Of a stretch of DNA of 64,000 nt, positions 33,353 to 42,959 are shown piece after piece. The translations under genes and the position numbers were made by a program. The notes under the pieces are model-generated. The model was given only the letters and a program-made list of their open reading frames with translations, made no database searches and was not told where the DNA came from. The first letter of the stretch is position 1. The number at the start of each line of letters is the position of its first letter. The stretch spans positions 73,875 to 137,874 of the forward strand of contig NZ_JBGGWA010000016.1 of the NCBI RefSeq assembly GCF_041321145.1, written 5' to 3'. The stretch is from Paraburkholderia sp041321145 (lineage in GTDB: Bacteria; Pseudomonadota; Gammaproteobacteria; Burkholderiales; Burkholderiaceae).

Positions 33353-33990
33353 AAGACGTGTAATCAAATTGTCGAGCCGCATCACGCGAAAAGTTGAGCG
33401 TGTTGCCTGCGACTCCGGCGGCAATGGACGACAACGCGCCGCGCCGACAAGCGCAGAACGTCAAAGCCCGGACGCGGCTCACCCAGCCGCTACCGCACGG
33501 TTAATTTTCACGTCTGGCGCAACCTGTCCCCGGCAGCCTGACCAGACCCCACATGCCGCCATCGAACGTGGCAAACACGTTCTTGCGCGCGGAAATCAGC
33601 GCGCAGGAACGGCGGCGTAGGCCTCACCCAGCGTCACGGCATTTAAGTCCGTTGCAGGCGCGCGGCGCCTGGCTGGGTAAGACGTGTGCATCGAACGCAT
33701 CGATACTTGATGGCCGTCGACAACTGCGACAGCCCATACTTGAGTGGCGATCCGCGCTCCCATTTATGATGGGGACGCATCGCCTTGTGGCAGCACAGTT
33801 TCCTGTGCATGGAGACCATTATACCCAAAAGTTAAATTTGGGATGACAAGCGATTGAAAACCTTGATGAATTTTCACTCCTGCTGCAAAAATGGGCAGAC
33901 AAAAGCCCGCTGCAGTAGTGCTTCGGCGCCCTCGACGAGCGTCGACGAGACGCCGGTACAATCAACGTTTTTCCAGTGGCGCCGTCATCC
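33353..33990. other. 638-bp region without a clear gene
   Basis: Holds the divergent promoters of rlpA and the hydrolase gene. ORFs on both strands (for example 33553-33846) have no ribosome binding site or familiar product. AT-richer around 33810-33880. Nothing else was recognised. Confidence 0.5.
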
Positions 33991-34635
33991 ATGAAAGTCA
34001 CCTTGATCCCCGTCACGCCGTTTCAGCAAAACAGCTCGCTGCTTGTTTGCGAGGCAAGCGGACGCGCCGCCGTCGTCGATCCGGGCGGTGACCTCGATGT
34101 CATCCAGGGCGAAGTCGCGCGTCAGAATGTGACAGTCGAAAAAATCTTCCTCACGCATGGCCACATCGATCACTGCGCCGGCGCGAAGACACTTGCCACG
34201 CATTACGGCGTGCCGATCGAAGGCCCGCATCCCGACGAAAGTTTCTGGCTCGACAAGCTGCCGGATCAAAGCACGCGCTTTGGCTTCCCGGCGGCTGAGG
34301 CATTCGAGCCGGACCGCTGGCTGCAAAACGGCGAGACCGTGAAGTTCGGCGACGAAACCCTCGAGGTCTATCACTGCCCCGGCCACACGCCAGGTCACGT
34401 GGTGTTTTTCAGCCGCGCGCATCGGCTGGCGCTGGTGGGCGACGTGCTGTTCGCCGGTTCGATCGGTCGCACGGATTTTCCCCGCGGCAACCACGCCGAC
34501 CTGGTGCGCGCGATCCGCGAAAAACTCTGGCCGCTCGGCGACGACGTCACCTTCGTTCCCGGTCACGGTCCCACCTCGACGTTCGGCGCCGAGCGCCGCA
34601 CTAATCCGTATGTCGCCGACGGAGTCCAGGCATGA
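33991..34635 (+). CDS. MBL-fold metallo-hydrolase (glyoxalase II-like, YcbL type)
   Basis: This 214-residue enzyme has the metallo-beta-lactamase signature THGHIDHCAG, with further ligands in HCPGHTPGH, VGDVLFAGSIGRTDFP and VPGHGPTS, giving a two-metal site. It most resembles short glyoxalase II-type hydrolases such as YcbL; a thioester is the likely substrate class. ATG 33991 is preferred over GTG 33976. The stop overlaps the next start (ATGA). Confidence 0.88.
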   Translation: MKVTLIPVTPFQQNSSLLVCEASGRAAVVDPGGDLDVIQGEVARQNVTVEKIFLTHGHIDHCAGAKTLATHYGVPIEGPHPDESFWLDKLPDQSTRFGFPAAEAFEPDRWLQNGETVKFGDETLEVYHCPGHTPGHVVFFSRAHRLALVGDVLFAGSIGRTDFPRGNHADLVRAIREKLWPLGDDVTFVPGHGPTSTFGAERRTNPYVADGVQA

Positions 34636-35261
34636 GCAGCGAAATCTATGTGAGCACCGATGTCGAAGCGGACGGTCCGATTCCCGGCCCGCATTCGATG
34701 CTCAGTTTCGCCTCCGCCGCCTATACGGAAGACAAGCAGCTGATCGCCACCTTCTCGGCGAATCTCGAATTGCTCGACGGCGCCAAGCCGCATCCCGTGC
34801 AGGAAGCGTGGTGGAAAACGCAGCCCGAGGCATGGGAAGCCTGCCGCAAGGATCTCCAGCATCCGGAGGCCGCGCTGATCGCCTATGTCGAATGGGTCGA
34901 AGCGTTGCCGGGCAAGCCGGTGTTCGTGGCGATGCCGGCGGGCTTCGACTTCACCTATATGTTCTGGTACATGATGCGATTCGTGGGCCGCTGCCCGTTT
35001 TCCTGGTCGGCGCTCGACATCAAGACACTGGCCTTTGCGCTGACAGGTCTGCCTTACCGCAAAAACATCAAGCCGCGCTTCCCGAAGCACTGGTTCGACG
35101 ATCACCCGCACACGCACGTCGCGCTCGACGATGCGATCGAACAGGGCGCACTTTTCTGCAACATGCTCAAGGATCTGCGGGCAATCCAGGCGGCCAATCC
35201 GGCGGCCCCTAAAGATGGGGACGGCTCAGGGCAAAACGCCGCTGAGGAACCGGCAAATTAG
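34632..35261 (+). CDS. 3'-5' exonuclease-like protein (RNase H/DEDD fold)
   Basis: This 209-residue protein has an Asp-Glu start (STDVEADGP), a middle Asp (PAGFDFTYMFWYMM) and a final His-Asp (HVALDDAIEQG), the DEDDh order. It would remove nucleotides from 3' ends of DNA or RNA. The tail after about 185 is low-complexity. It is coupled to the hydrolase gene by a 4-bp overlap. Confidence 0.75.
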   Translation: MSSEIYVSTDVEADGPIPGPHSMLSFASAAYTEDKQLIATFSANLELLDGAKPHPVQEAWWKTQPEAWEACRKDLQHPEAALIAYVEWVEALPGKPVFVAMPAGFDFTYMFWYMMRFVGRCPFSWSALDIKTLAFALTGLPYRKNIKPRFPKHWFDDHPHTHVALDDAIEQGALFCNMLKDLRAIQAANPAAPKDGDGSGQNAAEEPAN

Positions 35262-35351
35262 GTAATCTCCCTCGTCGAAGCCGGTTTACATTGCGTTTCG
35301 TTTTCGAGCCCTCTACCATGCGTTGATACGGCGACGCAAACGGAGGCGCAG

Positions 35352-35810
35352 TTGACACTCGATACGTTCTCTCAAAAAATCCTGCGCCTGTTGCAGCTCG
35401 ACGCACGCCGGTCCGTGCAAGAGATTTCCGACCAGGTCGGCCTGTCGAGCACGCCCTGCTGGCGCCGTATCAAGGATATGGAGCAATCAGGGGTGATCCA
35501 GCGCTACACGGCGTTGCTGGATCGTGAAAAGCTGGGGCTGCACGTCTGCGCGCTTGCGCATATCCATCTCACGCGCCATACCGAGGGCGGGGTCGAACAG
35601 TTCGAGCGGGAAATCGCCACCTGCCCGGAGGTCACCGAGTGCTACAGCACGACCGGCGAATCCGATTACATCCTCAAGATCGTTGCGCCGGACATCAAGG
35701 CGTACGACAGCTTTCTGCACGAACGGATCTTCAAGATTCCCGCCGTCGCTCAGGTGCGCACGAGCGTCGTGCTGCGCGAAATCAAATTCGATACGCAATT
35801 GCCGCTGTGA
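35352..35810 (+). CDS. Lrp/AsnC family transcriptional regulator
   Basis: This 152-residue regulator has an N-terminal winged helix (ILRLLQLDARRSVQEISDQV, STPCWRRIKDMEQSGVI) and a C-terminal RAM domain (VTECYSTTGESDYILKIVAPD). It starts with TTG at 35352, supported by GGAGG 6 bases upstream. Such proteins sense amino acids. No adjacent target gene is obvious. Confidence 0.92.
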   Translation: MTLDTFSQKILRLLQLDARRSVQEISDQVGLSSTPCWRRIKDMEQSGVIQRYTALLDREKLGLHVCALAHIHLTRHTEGGVEQFEREIATCPEVTECYSTTGESDYILKIVAPDIKAYDSFLHERIFKIPAVAQVRTSVVLREIKFDTQLPL

Positions 35811-35927
35811 TGCGGTGAAGCCGAGGCGCCTTGAGGCCAGGGTATTAATGCCGTGAAGCCGGGAGGTGCCGTGATCGGGATACGTCGCGATGCTTCGGTT
35901 CACGCGTGCTGCAGTTCGCTTCGACGG

Positions 35928-37166
35928 CTATCTATGCGGTTCCGTGGCCTTGGCGCGAGCGATGGCTGCGTCGGTACTCGTTTCCATCGAGGAGCCGGTT
36001 TCGGCCGCCAGCGTGTCCAATCCCCGCAGCACGTCGAGTTTGCGGGCACCCAGGCGGCGCTTGAGCGCAGCCAGATCGACGCGCGCAAGCCATTGCTCAG
36101 TGCCTTCGACCGCGCCCGAACCTGGCGCCGGCAAGGCCACTTCGACATCGAGCCCCGTGCTCAAGTAATGAATATTGACCCCCGCGGCCTTCACGCCACC
36201 GGCGGCGAACGCCGCGTCGACTTCGGCGACTACGCGCTCCCGGGTCGGCAGATTGACGGGCGGGTGCGCAACCGCATCGTTCTCCGGGTCGACATGGATC
36301 AGCGCGTCGAGCACGCGATTGTCGGTCAGCACCTGTAGGCGCGCCGACTCAGCAATGTAATGTCCTTCAGATACCGAGATCAGCGGATCGACCAGAATGT
36401 GCGCGTCGACGAGAGCAAAATCGCCCATCTTGCGGGTGCGCATTTCATGCACGTCCCGCACGCCCGGCGTAGAGAGCAGCAGCGCACGCATGTCGGCGGA
36501 GGCGGCTTCGTCGAGCGCGCGGTCGGACAGATCCTGCAGTGCGTCCCAGCCGAACATCCAGCCCATGCGGGCCACCATGAAGCCGACTATCGCCGCGGCA
36601 ATAGGATCGAGCAGGCGCACGCCCGCAAGGCTGCCAACAATACCGATTGCGACCACCAGCGACGACGCCGCGTCCGAGCGTGCGTGCCATGCATTCGCAA
36701 TCAACATCGCTGAACGCACGCGTTGCGCTTCCCGCAGCATGTAGCGAAACAGGCTCTCTTTGGAAATCAGCACCAACACCGCGACCACGAGCGCACTCAT
36801 ATGGACGGCAGGGATGCTTTGCAAATCGGCGAGACGCGTCCCGGCGCGCCATAACATACCGACGCCGACCGAAATCAGCAGTGCACCCAAAAATAATGAA
36901 GCAACCGTTTCATAACGGCTGTGTCCGTAATTGTGATCCGCATCGGGCTTCGCGCCGCTGTGCCGATTGGCAATTAGCACGACAAAATCGGAAATCAGAT
37001 CGGCGAGCGAATGGATACCGTCGGCGACCAACGCCTGCGAGTGGGCGAACACCCCGATGACGATTTGCAGCGTCATCAATACCGTATTGAGCGCAATACT
37101 GACAAAGGTACTCTTGCGCGCAACGCGATGTTTCTCGGCGGACTGGACAGCGGCGGTGGAAGGCAT
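35928..37166 (-). CDS. Cation diffusion facilitator (CDF) efflux protein
   Basis: This 412-residue metal/proton antiporter of the inner membrane has metal-site helices VADGIHSLADLISDFVVLIA and a second His/Asp set in NAWHARSDAASSLVV. Six membrane segments occupy the first 220 residues, then the cytosolic ferredoxin-like domain (MRTRKMGDFALVDAHILVD). The C-terminus carries an extra domain of about 100 residues compared with FieF. Likely ions are Zn, Fe, Co or Mn; the specificity is unclear. Confidence 0.92.
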   Translation of the reverse strand: MPSTAAVQSAEKHRVARKSTFVSIALNTVLMTLQIVIGVFAHSQALVADGIHSLADLISDFVVLIANRHSGAKPDADHNYGHSRYETVASLFLGALLISVGVGMLWRAGTRLADLQSIPAVHMSALVVAVLVLISKESLFRYMLREAQRVRSAMLIANAWHARSDAASSLVVAIGIVGSLAGVRLLDPIAAAIVGFMVARMGWMFGWDALQDLSDRALDEAASADMRALLLSTPGVRDVHEMRTRKMGDFALVDAHILVDPLISVSEGHYIAESARLQVLTDNRVLDALIHVDPENDAVAHPPVNLPTRERVVAEVDAAFAAGGVKAAGVNIHYLSTGLDVEVALPAPGSGAVEGTEQWLARVDLAALKRRLGARKLDVLRGLDTLAAETGSSMETSTDAAIARAKATEPHR

Positions 37167-37341
37167 CTCAAAAGCAAAGTGAAAAGTTCAATGCCTGCAT
37201 TCTACCCGGCGCATCTCGAAATGCACGGGATAAACCACAAAAAATCCTTTTAAATCAGATGCTTATCTAAACGAAAAGCATTCGCGTTCCCGTTGCACGA
37301 AGCGCACGCGACAAAATGCCACAACGGTTCGCCACCGCAAC

Positions 37342-37371
37342 AAAAAACCGCGTCCTTGACGGTACGCGGTT
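37342..37371 (-). terminator. Terminator of the H-NS gene
   Basis: Stem AACCGCGT/ACGCGGTT with T-run on the minus strand, about 50 bp after the H-NS-like stop. Confidence 0.8.
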
Positions 37372-37423
37372 TTCTCTGGCAACAGCGGCGGTCTATAAGC
37401 GCCACTGATTGACGGCATTAGTA

Positions 37424-37729
37424 TTACTTCTCGATCAGAAACTTCTCGCGGTCCTGACCTGCGATCCAGCGCGGCGGCTTGCCACGACCGGACCACGTGC
37501 TGCCACTATCCGGGTCGCGATACTTGGGTGCGACACCTGCGCGCGGACGACCGGCTTTAGCAGCCTTGGCACCACGACCACCGCCGAGTTCAGCCAGCGA
37601 AATGCCGTAATCGGCCATTTTCTGCTTGATCTCATTTAACACTTCCGCGTATTCCCGCGACTTTGCTTCTTCGATCTGCTTTTCGAGCTTCTCGCGCTGG
37701 GCGAGTAGTTCCTTGTAAGAGGTAGACAT
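37424..37729 (-). CDS. H-NS family nucleoid protein (Bph3 type)
   Basis: The 101 residues include an N-terminal coiled coil for dimerisation (KELLAQREKLEKQIEEAKSR) and a C-terminal DNA-binding domain with YRDPDSGSTWSGRGKPPRWI. A Lys/Ala/Gly linker (RGAKAAKAGRPRAG) adds AT-hook-like character. Proteins like this silence AT-rich horizontally acquired DNA. Its gene is preceded by about 400 bp of unusually AT-rich DNA, compatible with self-binding. Confidence 0.93.
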   Translation of the reverse strand: MSTSYKELLAQREKLEKQIEEAKSREYAEVLNEIKQKMADYGISLAELGGGRGAKAAKAGRPRAGVAPKYRDPDSGSTWSGRGKPPRWIAGQDREKFLIEK

Positions 37730-38126
37730 AGGTTCCCTTATGGTGTGGATGAATGACTGCCAGTCTTGAGCCAGCTTGCCCTTTGAAAATGATCATGCCT
37801 CGGAATTTGATGGCGAGATTAACACAAAATCGAAAGGCCGCAAAAGCGTGTTCGTAAAATTAATCCAAAATCGTTTCAAAAAATTTCATTCGACTGCGGC
37901 GTTATGTACATCCTTTCAAATAGATAATTTCGTATCTCACTGAAAAATGTCGTCGCACATCGGTATTTATTGGATCAATTATCAAAAAATGAAAATTAAG
38001 ATCGGAATTTGATGCCAACATTTCATCTCATGAAAACTTCAACATGACATGTCGTAACATACTGCAACACTCGCACCACACTTTGGTGCGGAATGAGTGT
38101 TTTCCCCACACACAGCGATTCAAAAC
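37730..38126. other. AT-rich intergenic region upstream of the H-NS gene
   Basis: 397 bp without a gene, strongly AT-rich from about 37790 to 38060 in an otherwise GC-rich chromosome. Likely contains the H-NS gene promoter and H-NS binding sites. Confidence 0.6.
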
Positions 38127-38789
38127 TTAATTAGCCTGGCGCTGGACACAATTTTCGAGCGCCGCATGCAAGGATTCGGTATTGGATTGGGGGGCGTCGA
38201 AGGCATAACGGGTGCGCGCACCGTTCCGTGTCAGATCGGCGCCATATCGATCGACGCCAAGCACCTGAATTCCGCCGGCGCCCGAACAATGACGGGTGAA
38301 GTGCTCAATCAGCGCGTTCTCTTCATTGAAGCCGAGAGGCGGCAGCGGATCGAGCTCGGCGCCGCCGAGCCAGCCCATCGCGCCAAAGCCGCCGATATAG
38401 CGCAGCCGTTCGAGTTTCATCGCCCAGAACGTGAAATCGCCGAGAACTAGGTAGCGTTCGGCGTCAGGGTGATAACGCAGGTAGCGCTGTGCGACCTCGG
38501 GAGCCGCATCGACCGGCTCGAAAGTGCCGAGCAAGGTGACGCGCTGGCCGCTCAACACGTCCCCATCGGGTGCATTGACGACCAGAAAACCGGCGCGCGG
38601 GTCAGCTTGCAGGTTGTGCGTATGCTCGGCGAGGCGGCTCACCAGGATCGTCGGGCGATGCTGCGAGTCCGGTGCGAAGGGCAGCACTGAAGGGTAAGGA
38701 AAGCCTTCCGGTTGGCGCGCGTGGGTAGCGAGCGTGCCGACAGCGGCCGTGTGCAGCAGATGCAGCGGAGCGTGGGCGGGAATGTTCAA
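38127..38789 (-). CDS. HugZ-like haem/FMN-binding split-barrel protein
   Basis: This 220-residue protein of the pyridoxamine-phosphate-oxidase fold (LLHTAAVGTLATHAR, PTILVSRLAEHTHNLQADP) has a C-terminal DUF2470-like part (FNEENALIEHFTRHC). HugZ proteins bind or degrade haem. The TTG start at 38789 has GGAGG 9 bases upstream; longer frames are not supported. It is monocistronic. Confidence 0.8.
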   Translation of the reverse strand: MNIPAHAPLHLLHTAAVGTLATHARQPEGFPYPSVLPFAPDSQHRPTILVSRLAEHTHNLQADPRAGFLVVNAPDGDVLSGQRVTLLGTFEPVDAAPEVAQRYLRYHPDAERYLVLGDFTFWAMKLERLRYIGGFGAMGWLGGAELDPLPPLGFNEENALIEHFTRHCSGAGGIQVLGVDRYGADLTRNGARTRYAFDAPQSNTESLHAALENCVQRQAN

Positions 38790-38996
38790 GTGCGCGTTCC
38801 TCCATGGATTGGCGGCGGATGATCCGGGCAATGCGGCAACAGGCCAGCGGCCGGCCTAATCTTCGTCGCACGCGGGCCCGAACGATCGTAAGCGTGGGAT
38901 CAACCCGTTCCAAGCATAAGACAGCACGCTTCGTTAGAATCAGAAATTCGCTTTCAACGCGCTTTCTTCCGCGTCCCCTCCCTCCAAGAGATTTCA

Positions 38997-40208
38997 GTGT
39001 CCGACCGCTCTTCCGAACTCGCCGCCCTCCCCGCTGCTCACCGCGATCTCTCCGCCACCGCACGGCAGCGCGCCCGGATCGCCACGATGGCGGTGTTCTT
39101 CATCGCCGGCATGATGTACGCGTCGTGGGGGGTGCATGTGCCGACTGTACGAGACCGCTTCCACCTGAACGCGGCGATGCTTTCGTTCGCGCTACTGGCC
39201 GTGGCCGGCGGCTCGATCGGCGCGATGGCGGCGAATGCCTCATGGATCGCGCGGGTCGGCACTCGCCGCGCCTGCCTCGCGGGCGGCCTCGTGATGACGG
39301 CGTGTGCGGCACTCATCCTGATCGTGCCGGCCTATTGGATGTTGCTTGTCGTGCTGGCCAGCTTCGGCGCGGGCATGGCCACGCTTGACGTCGCGATGAA
39401 CGCCGAAGCCAGCGCCGTCGAAAAGGCGCTCGGCAAGCCGATCATGTCATCGCTGCACGGCATGTTCAGCGTGGGCGGGATGTTCGGCGCGGCAGTGGGC
39501 GGCGCATTGTTGGCGCGCGGCATGGCACCGGCGGTGCATCTCGCGCTGGCGGCGGCGATCAGCGCGCTGGTGCTGATCGCCGCCTGCCCTTCCGTCCTGC
39601 CGCACGTGCCGCACGCCGAGCACCCCGACGCCGCCACGCCGCGTGCCAACCGCTGGCGCTCGCCGGCCTTGTGGGCGCTCGGCGCGATGGCGTTGGTCGC
39701 GCTGATCGCCGAAGGCGCGATGTACGACTGGGCCACCGTCTACATGCGAGACGTCGTGCTGTCCACGCCGGCCCTCGCGAGCGCGGCCTACGCGGCGTTT
39801 TCGGGCGGCATGGCGGCAGCGCGTTTCGCCGGGGACACGGTGCGCGCCCGCTTCGGCGCACCGCAACTGGTGATGGCGAGTGCGTCGCTTGCGTGCGCGG
39901 GAATGGTCGGCGCGCTCCTCCTGCCGAATCCGGTTGCCGCGCTGATCGGCTTCACGCTGATGGGTCTTGGCCTCGCGAACATGATGCCGGTGTTGTTCGC
40001 GGCGGCGGCGAGCGTCAAAGGCATTCACGCAGCCGAAGGACTTGCGCACGTCGCAGGGCTTGCGTACTTCGGCCTGCTGCTCGGACCGGTGATTATCGGC
40101 GCGGTGACGCAGGTGACCAGTTTGCCGATCGGTTTGTCCGTGGTGGCCGTGTGTTCGGCACTGATCGCGGTCGCGGGCCCTAAGGTGCTTCGGCGTTTGA
40201 GGATCTGA
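38997..40208 (+). CDS. Major facilitator superfamily transporter
   Basis: This 403-residue inner-membrane permease has 12 predicted membrane segments. The start is FFIAGMMYASWGVHVPTVRD and the loop 2-3 motif is replaced by WIARVGTRRACLAGG. It is closest in feel to the YbjJ/fucose-permease-like MFS group of sugar or drug exporters. GTG start; no neighbour indicates the substrate. Confidence 0.88.
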   Translation: MSDRSSELAALPAAHRDLSATARQRARIATMAVFFIAGMMYASWGVHVPTVRDRFHLNAAMLSFALLAVAGGSIGAMAANASWIARVGTRRACLAGGLVMTACAALILIVPAYWMLLVVLASFGAGMATLDVAMNAEASAVEKALGKPIMSSLHGMFSVGGMFGAAVGGALLARGMAPAVHLALAAAISALVLIAACPSVLPHVPHAEHPDAATPRANRWRSPALWALGAMALVALIAEGAMYDWATVYMRDVVLSTPALASAAYAAFSGGMAAARFAGDTVRARFGAPQLVMASASLACAGMVGALLLPNPVAALIGFTLMGLGLANMMPVLFAAAASVKGIHAAEGLAHVAGLAYFGLLLGPVIIGAVTQVTSLPIGLSVVAVCSALIAVAGPKVLRRLRI

Positions 40209-40325
40209 CGCAGACGCGCACTGTCGCTGCACCGGTGGACGTCACGCCCTATAAACCCGCTGCATTACGTTACGAGCGGCGTGCGCGCCGCCGCCCCTCA
40301 AAGCGGCCGCCCATCCGCCGCCGCG

Positions 40326-41258
40326 TCACACTTCGTGATACGTCACGTAATCACGCGAGAAGTCGTTACGCCGCAGAAAATTGGTAAACGTCATCGTCAC
40401 CGACGCGTCGAGTCCTTCCACGTAATGCCACCAGCCGATCGGCAAAAACAGCAATTCGCCGGGTGCGAGCGTGCATTCGATCAAATGCGCATTGCGCATC
40501 GACGGGAAACGTTCGTAGTCGATCGCACTGCCGTCCACCTGCGAAAAACAATGCAGATAATTCGCCATATGCGCCGTGTCGGACAAGGACACCAGCTTGA
40601 TCTGTTTACGGCCGATCATCTGCGCCATGAAATTGTTGGTCAAATCATGGTGAAACGGCGTCTTTGTTCCAGCCGGTCCCATCCAGAAAAAACCGGTATC
40701 GGGCGATCCGGCGTCGAGATATTCGCCGATAGCCGGTACATCGGACCACAACGCGGCGAGCGCCGTGCGATTGTGCGAGGTGTTATTGGCGGTCATGTAG
40801 AAATCGTTAGTCGGGCCGCTGCGCTCGACGAGATCGACATAATCGGCAAAGCGCATCATCCGCTTGAGCTTCGGCTGATTGGTTTCATAATTCGCATCCG
40901 ACTCGCTGCCGAACTGCACGTCGACTTCGCAATCGCCGCACCGCTTGCGAAAGTAGTCGAAGCGCCACTGCATGCGTGCCGGTCAGAAATCGAACGCGCC
41001 TGTGATGATGACCGGCCGGTTCTGAAAGTAGTACTGCTCAAAGAACTCATCACGCGAATGACGCTCGCGTCTTTCGATCTCGCCGCTTTGCGCGCGCATT
41101 CGATTGAGCGTGCCGTACACCGACAATATCCATTCACGCTTGCGCAAACGATTGCGCAAGCGCGTTGCGCCCTGCAAATAAGGAATCGCGAGCGCTGCTT
41201 GAATTTCGCGGGCAGCTTCAGCCGGGTCGAAACCATGCCCAACCAGCGCACCGTGCAC
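40326..41258 (-). pseudogene. Cupin/JmjC-like protein gene broken by an in-frame TGA
   Basis: Two ORFs are parts of one frame. The first (to 40983) ends ...RPVIITGAFDF-stop; the text continues in the same frame as PARMQWRFDYFRKRCGDCEV, so TGA at 40985-40983 replaces the expected Trp of the conserved D-W-P-A stretch. The C-terminal part has the jelly-roll iron site (FHHDLTNNF and LPIGWWHYVEGLD). Family members are Fe(II)/2-oxoglutarate hydroxylases. The start is uncertain (GTG 41258). Either a recent nonsense mutation or a sequencing error. Confidence 0.75.
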
Positions 41259-41296
41259 TGCCGGGGGCGGTGCGTCTAGCAGCAGATTCCAAAAGA

Positions 41297-41330
41297 AAAG
41301 GCACGCGCGCCATGCGGCGCGCGTGCCTTT
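41297..41330. terminator. Strong terminator after the LivK-like gene
   Basis: A perfect 15-bp stem (AAAGGCACGCGCGCC and complement) with a 4-base loop, T-rich on the minus strand. Lies 50 bp after the binding-protein stop. Confidence 0.9.
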
Positions 41331-41378
41331 TAACCCGTTGACCGAAGACAAACAAAGCTGCCTTCGGTCATGCGGTTT

Positions 41379-42524
41379 TTACATCTTCACGACGTCGAGC
41401 AGCGTCTTCTTGCCTGCCTTGTAGTCGTACAGCGAGATCACGCCGTGTTGAAGGTCGCCCTTCGAGTCGAACGTGGTTTCACCGATCACACCCTTGTAGT
41501 CGGTGCTCGGCATGGCTGCCAGGATCTTCGCCGGATCGGTCGAGTTCGCACGCTTCATCGCGTCGACGATGATGTACACAGCGTCATACGTGAACGGAGC
41601 GTAGATCTGGATCGGCTGACCGAAACGCTTCTGATACTTGGCGAGGAACGCTGCACCGCCAGCCATCTTCTCGAGCGCCATACCGGCTTCCGAGCAGACG
41701 ATGTTGTCGGTTGCGTCGCCAGCCAGGTCCGACAGCTTGTCGGTACACACGCCGTCGCCCGCCAGCACCTTCGCGCGCAGGCCGAGTTGCTTGGCTTGCT
41801 TGGCGAACGGGCCGCCGGTGGCGTCCATGCCGCCGTACATGATCGCGTCCGGGTTTTCGCCCTTGATCTTCGTCAGAATTGCGCGGAAGTCGACAGCCTT
41901 GTCGTTGGTCGCGTCATGCGACATCACGTTCATGCCGAGCGACTTGGCGGTCTTCTCGAATTCGTTGGCGAGACCCTGGCCATAAGCGGTCGAGTCGTCG
42001 ACGATTGCGACGCTCTTCATCTTCATGGTCTTGGATGCGTAGTTAGCCAGTGCCGGACCTTGTTGCGCATCGGTCGCCACGACGCGGTACGTCGTCTTGA
42101 AGCCTTGTTGCGTGTAAGCCGGGTTCGTTGCCGACGGCGAGATCTGCACGATGCCAGCATCGCTATAGATCTTCGAAGCCGGGATCGACGTGCCCGAGTT
42201 CAAGTGGCCGACCACTGCGACGACCTTATCGTCGACCAGCTTCTGCGCGACTTGAGTAGCCGTACGCGGGTCAGCTGCATCGTCTTGTGCGTCGAGTTGC
42301 AGGGTGATCTTCTGGCCGCCGATCGTGAGGCCCTTGGCGTTGATTTCCTCAACTGCCAGGCGCGCGCCGTTTTCGTTGTCTTTACCCAGGTGAGCGATAC
42401 CGCCAGTCAGCGGCGCAACGTGACCGATCTTGACGACCGTGTCGGCCACAGCCGAAGTTGCCAACGTAGCGAACAGCATCGCCGCAGCGCTGATCGGCAA
42501 CAGCTTTTGAATCTTGATGTTCAT
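41379..42524 (-). CDS. Branched-chain amino acid ABC transporter binding protein (LivK/LivJ-like)
   Basis: This 381-residue periplasmic protein has a signal peptide cut after TSAVA. The Leu/Ile/Val-binding fold reads VVKIGHVAPLTGGIAHLGKDNENGARLAVEEIN and later AVVGHLNSGTSIPASKIY. Its ABC permease genes are not here, so it works with components encoded elsewhere. ATG 42524 follows GGAGAC. It stands alone with its own terminator. Confidence 0.93.
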   Translation of the reverse strand: MNIKIQKLLPISAAAMLFATLATSAVADTVVKIGHVAPLTGGIAHLGKDNENGARLAVEEINAKGLTIGGQKITLQLDAQDDAADPRTATQVAQKLVDDKVVAVVGHLNSGTSIPASKIYSDAGIVQISPSATNPAYTQQGFKTTYRVVATDAQQGPALANYASKTMKMKSVAIVDDSTAYGQGLANEFEKTAKSLGMNVMSHDATNDKAVDFRAILTKIKGENPDAIMYGGMDATGGPFAKQAKQLGLRAKVLAGDGVCTDKLSDLAGDATDNIVCSEAGMALEKMAGGAAFLAKYQKRFGQPIQIYAPFTYDAVYIIVDAMKRANSTDPAKILAAMPSTDYKGVIGETTFDSKGDLQHGVISLYDYKAGKKTLLDVVKM

Positions 42525-42959
42525 GTAAGTCTCCAGTTTCGGTCCCAAAAACAACGTAATCGCCCTGTGCCCCCGCTTCCCCTACACGTGTCGCTCAGTC
42601 CCGTGGACGACCACGCCGGTTGCATCGTTCATGCACTTGGCCAGCACGTCACCCAACCTGTTTGTGGCAGGCGGCTAACCGTACTTGCGCGCAAGTGTAG
42701 GCCATCAAATTAAATTGTGGGACTTTTTTGAGGAAGTGGGATGAACACTAATAGCGTTTATCCAACAAGGGCCGATTCCGGCTGGAGAGACCGGCTGGAA
42801 ACCGCCAGCCCATGCGGGTTTCCGCCAGGTGAGGTTTTCGTCTAACAGCGCGGCCTAAAGCTTTTAGCGTGTTAAACCGTTAATGGTTCGAATAGGCTTT
42901 GCGTTTAGAAATGACGCACGCCGCGGAAACACCGCGACACGCGCCTGAGCAATGCTAAA
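42525..42959. other. 435-bp intergenic region, several hairpins
   Basis: It should contain the LivK-like gene promoter. The 42770-42840 part forms GC-rich imperfect hairpins (CCGGCTGGAGAGACCGG, then AACCGCC/GGCGG-type pairing). No known riboswitch was matched. Confidence 0.4.

Noticed and set aside
33553..33846. 97-residue ORF between rlpA and the hydrolase gene
   Set aside because: No ribosome site and no recognisable fold; the promoter region is a better explanation.
42770..42840. Glycine-riboswitch-like text before the LivK-like gene
   Set aside because: GGAGAGACC is present but the conserved second half is missing and the folding is imperfect.
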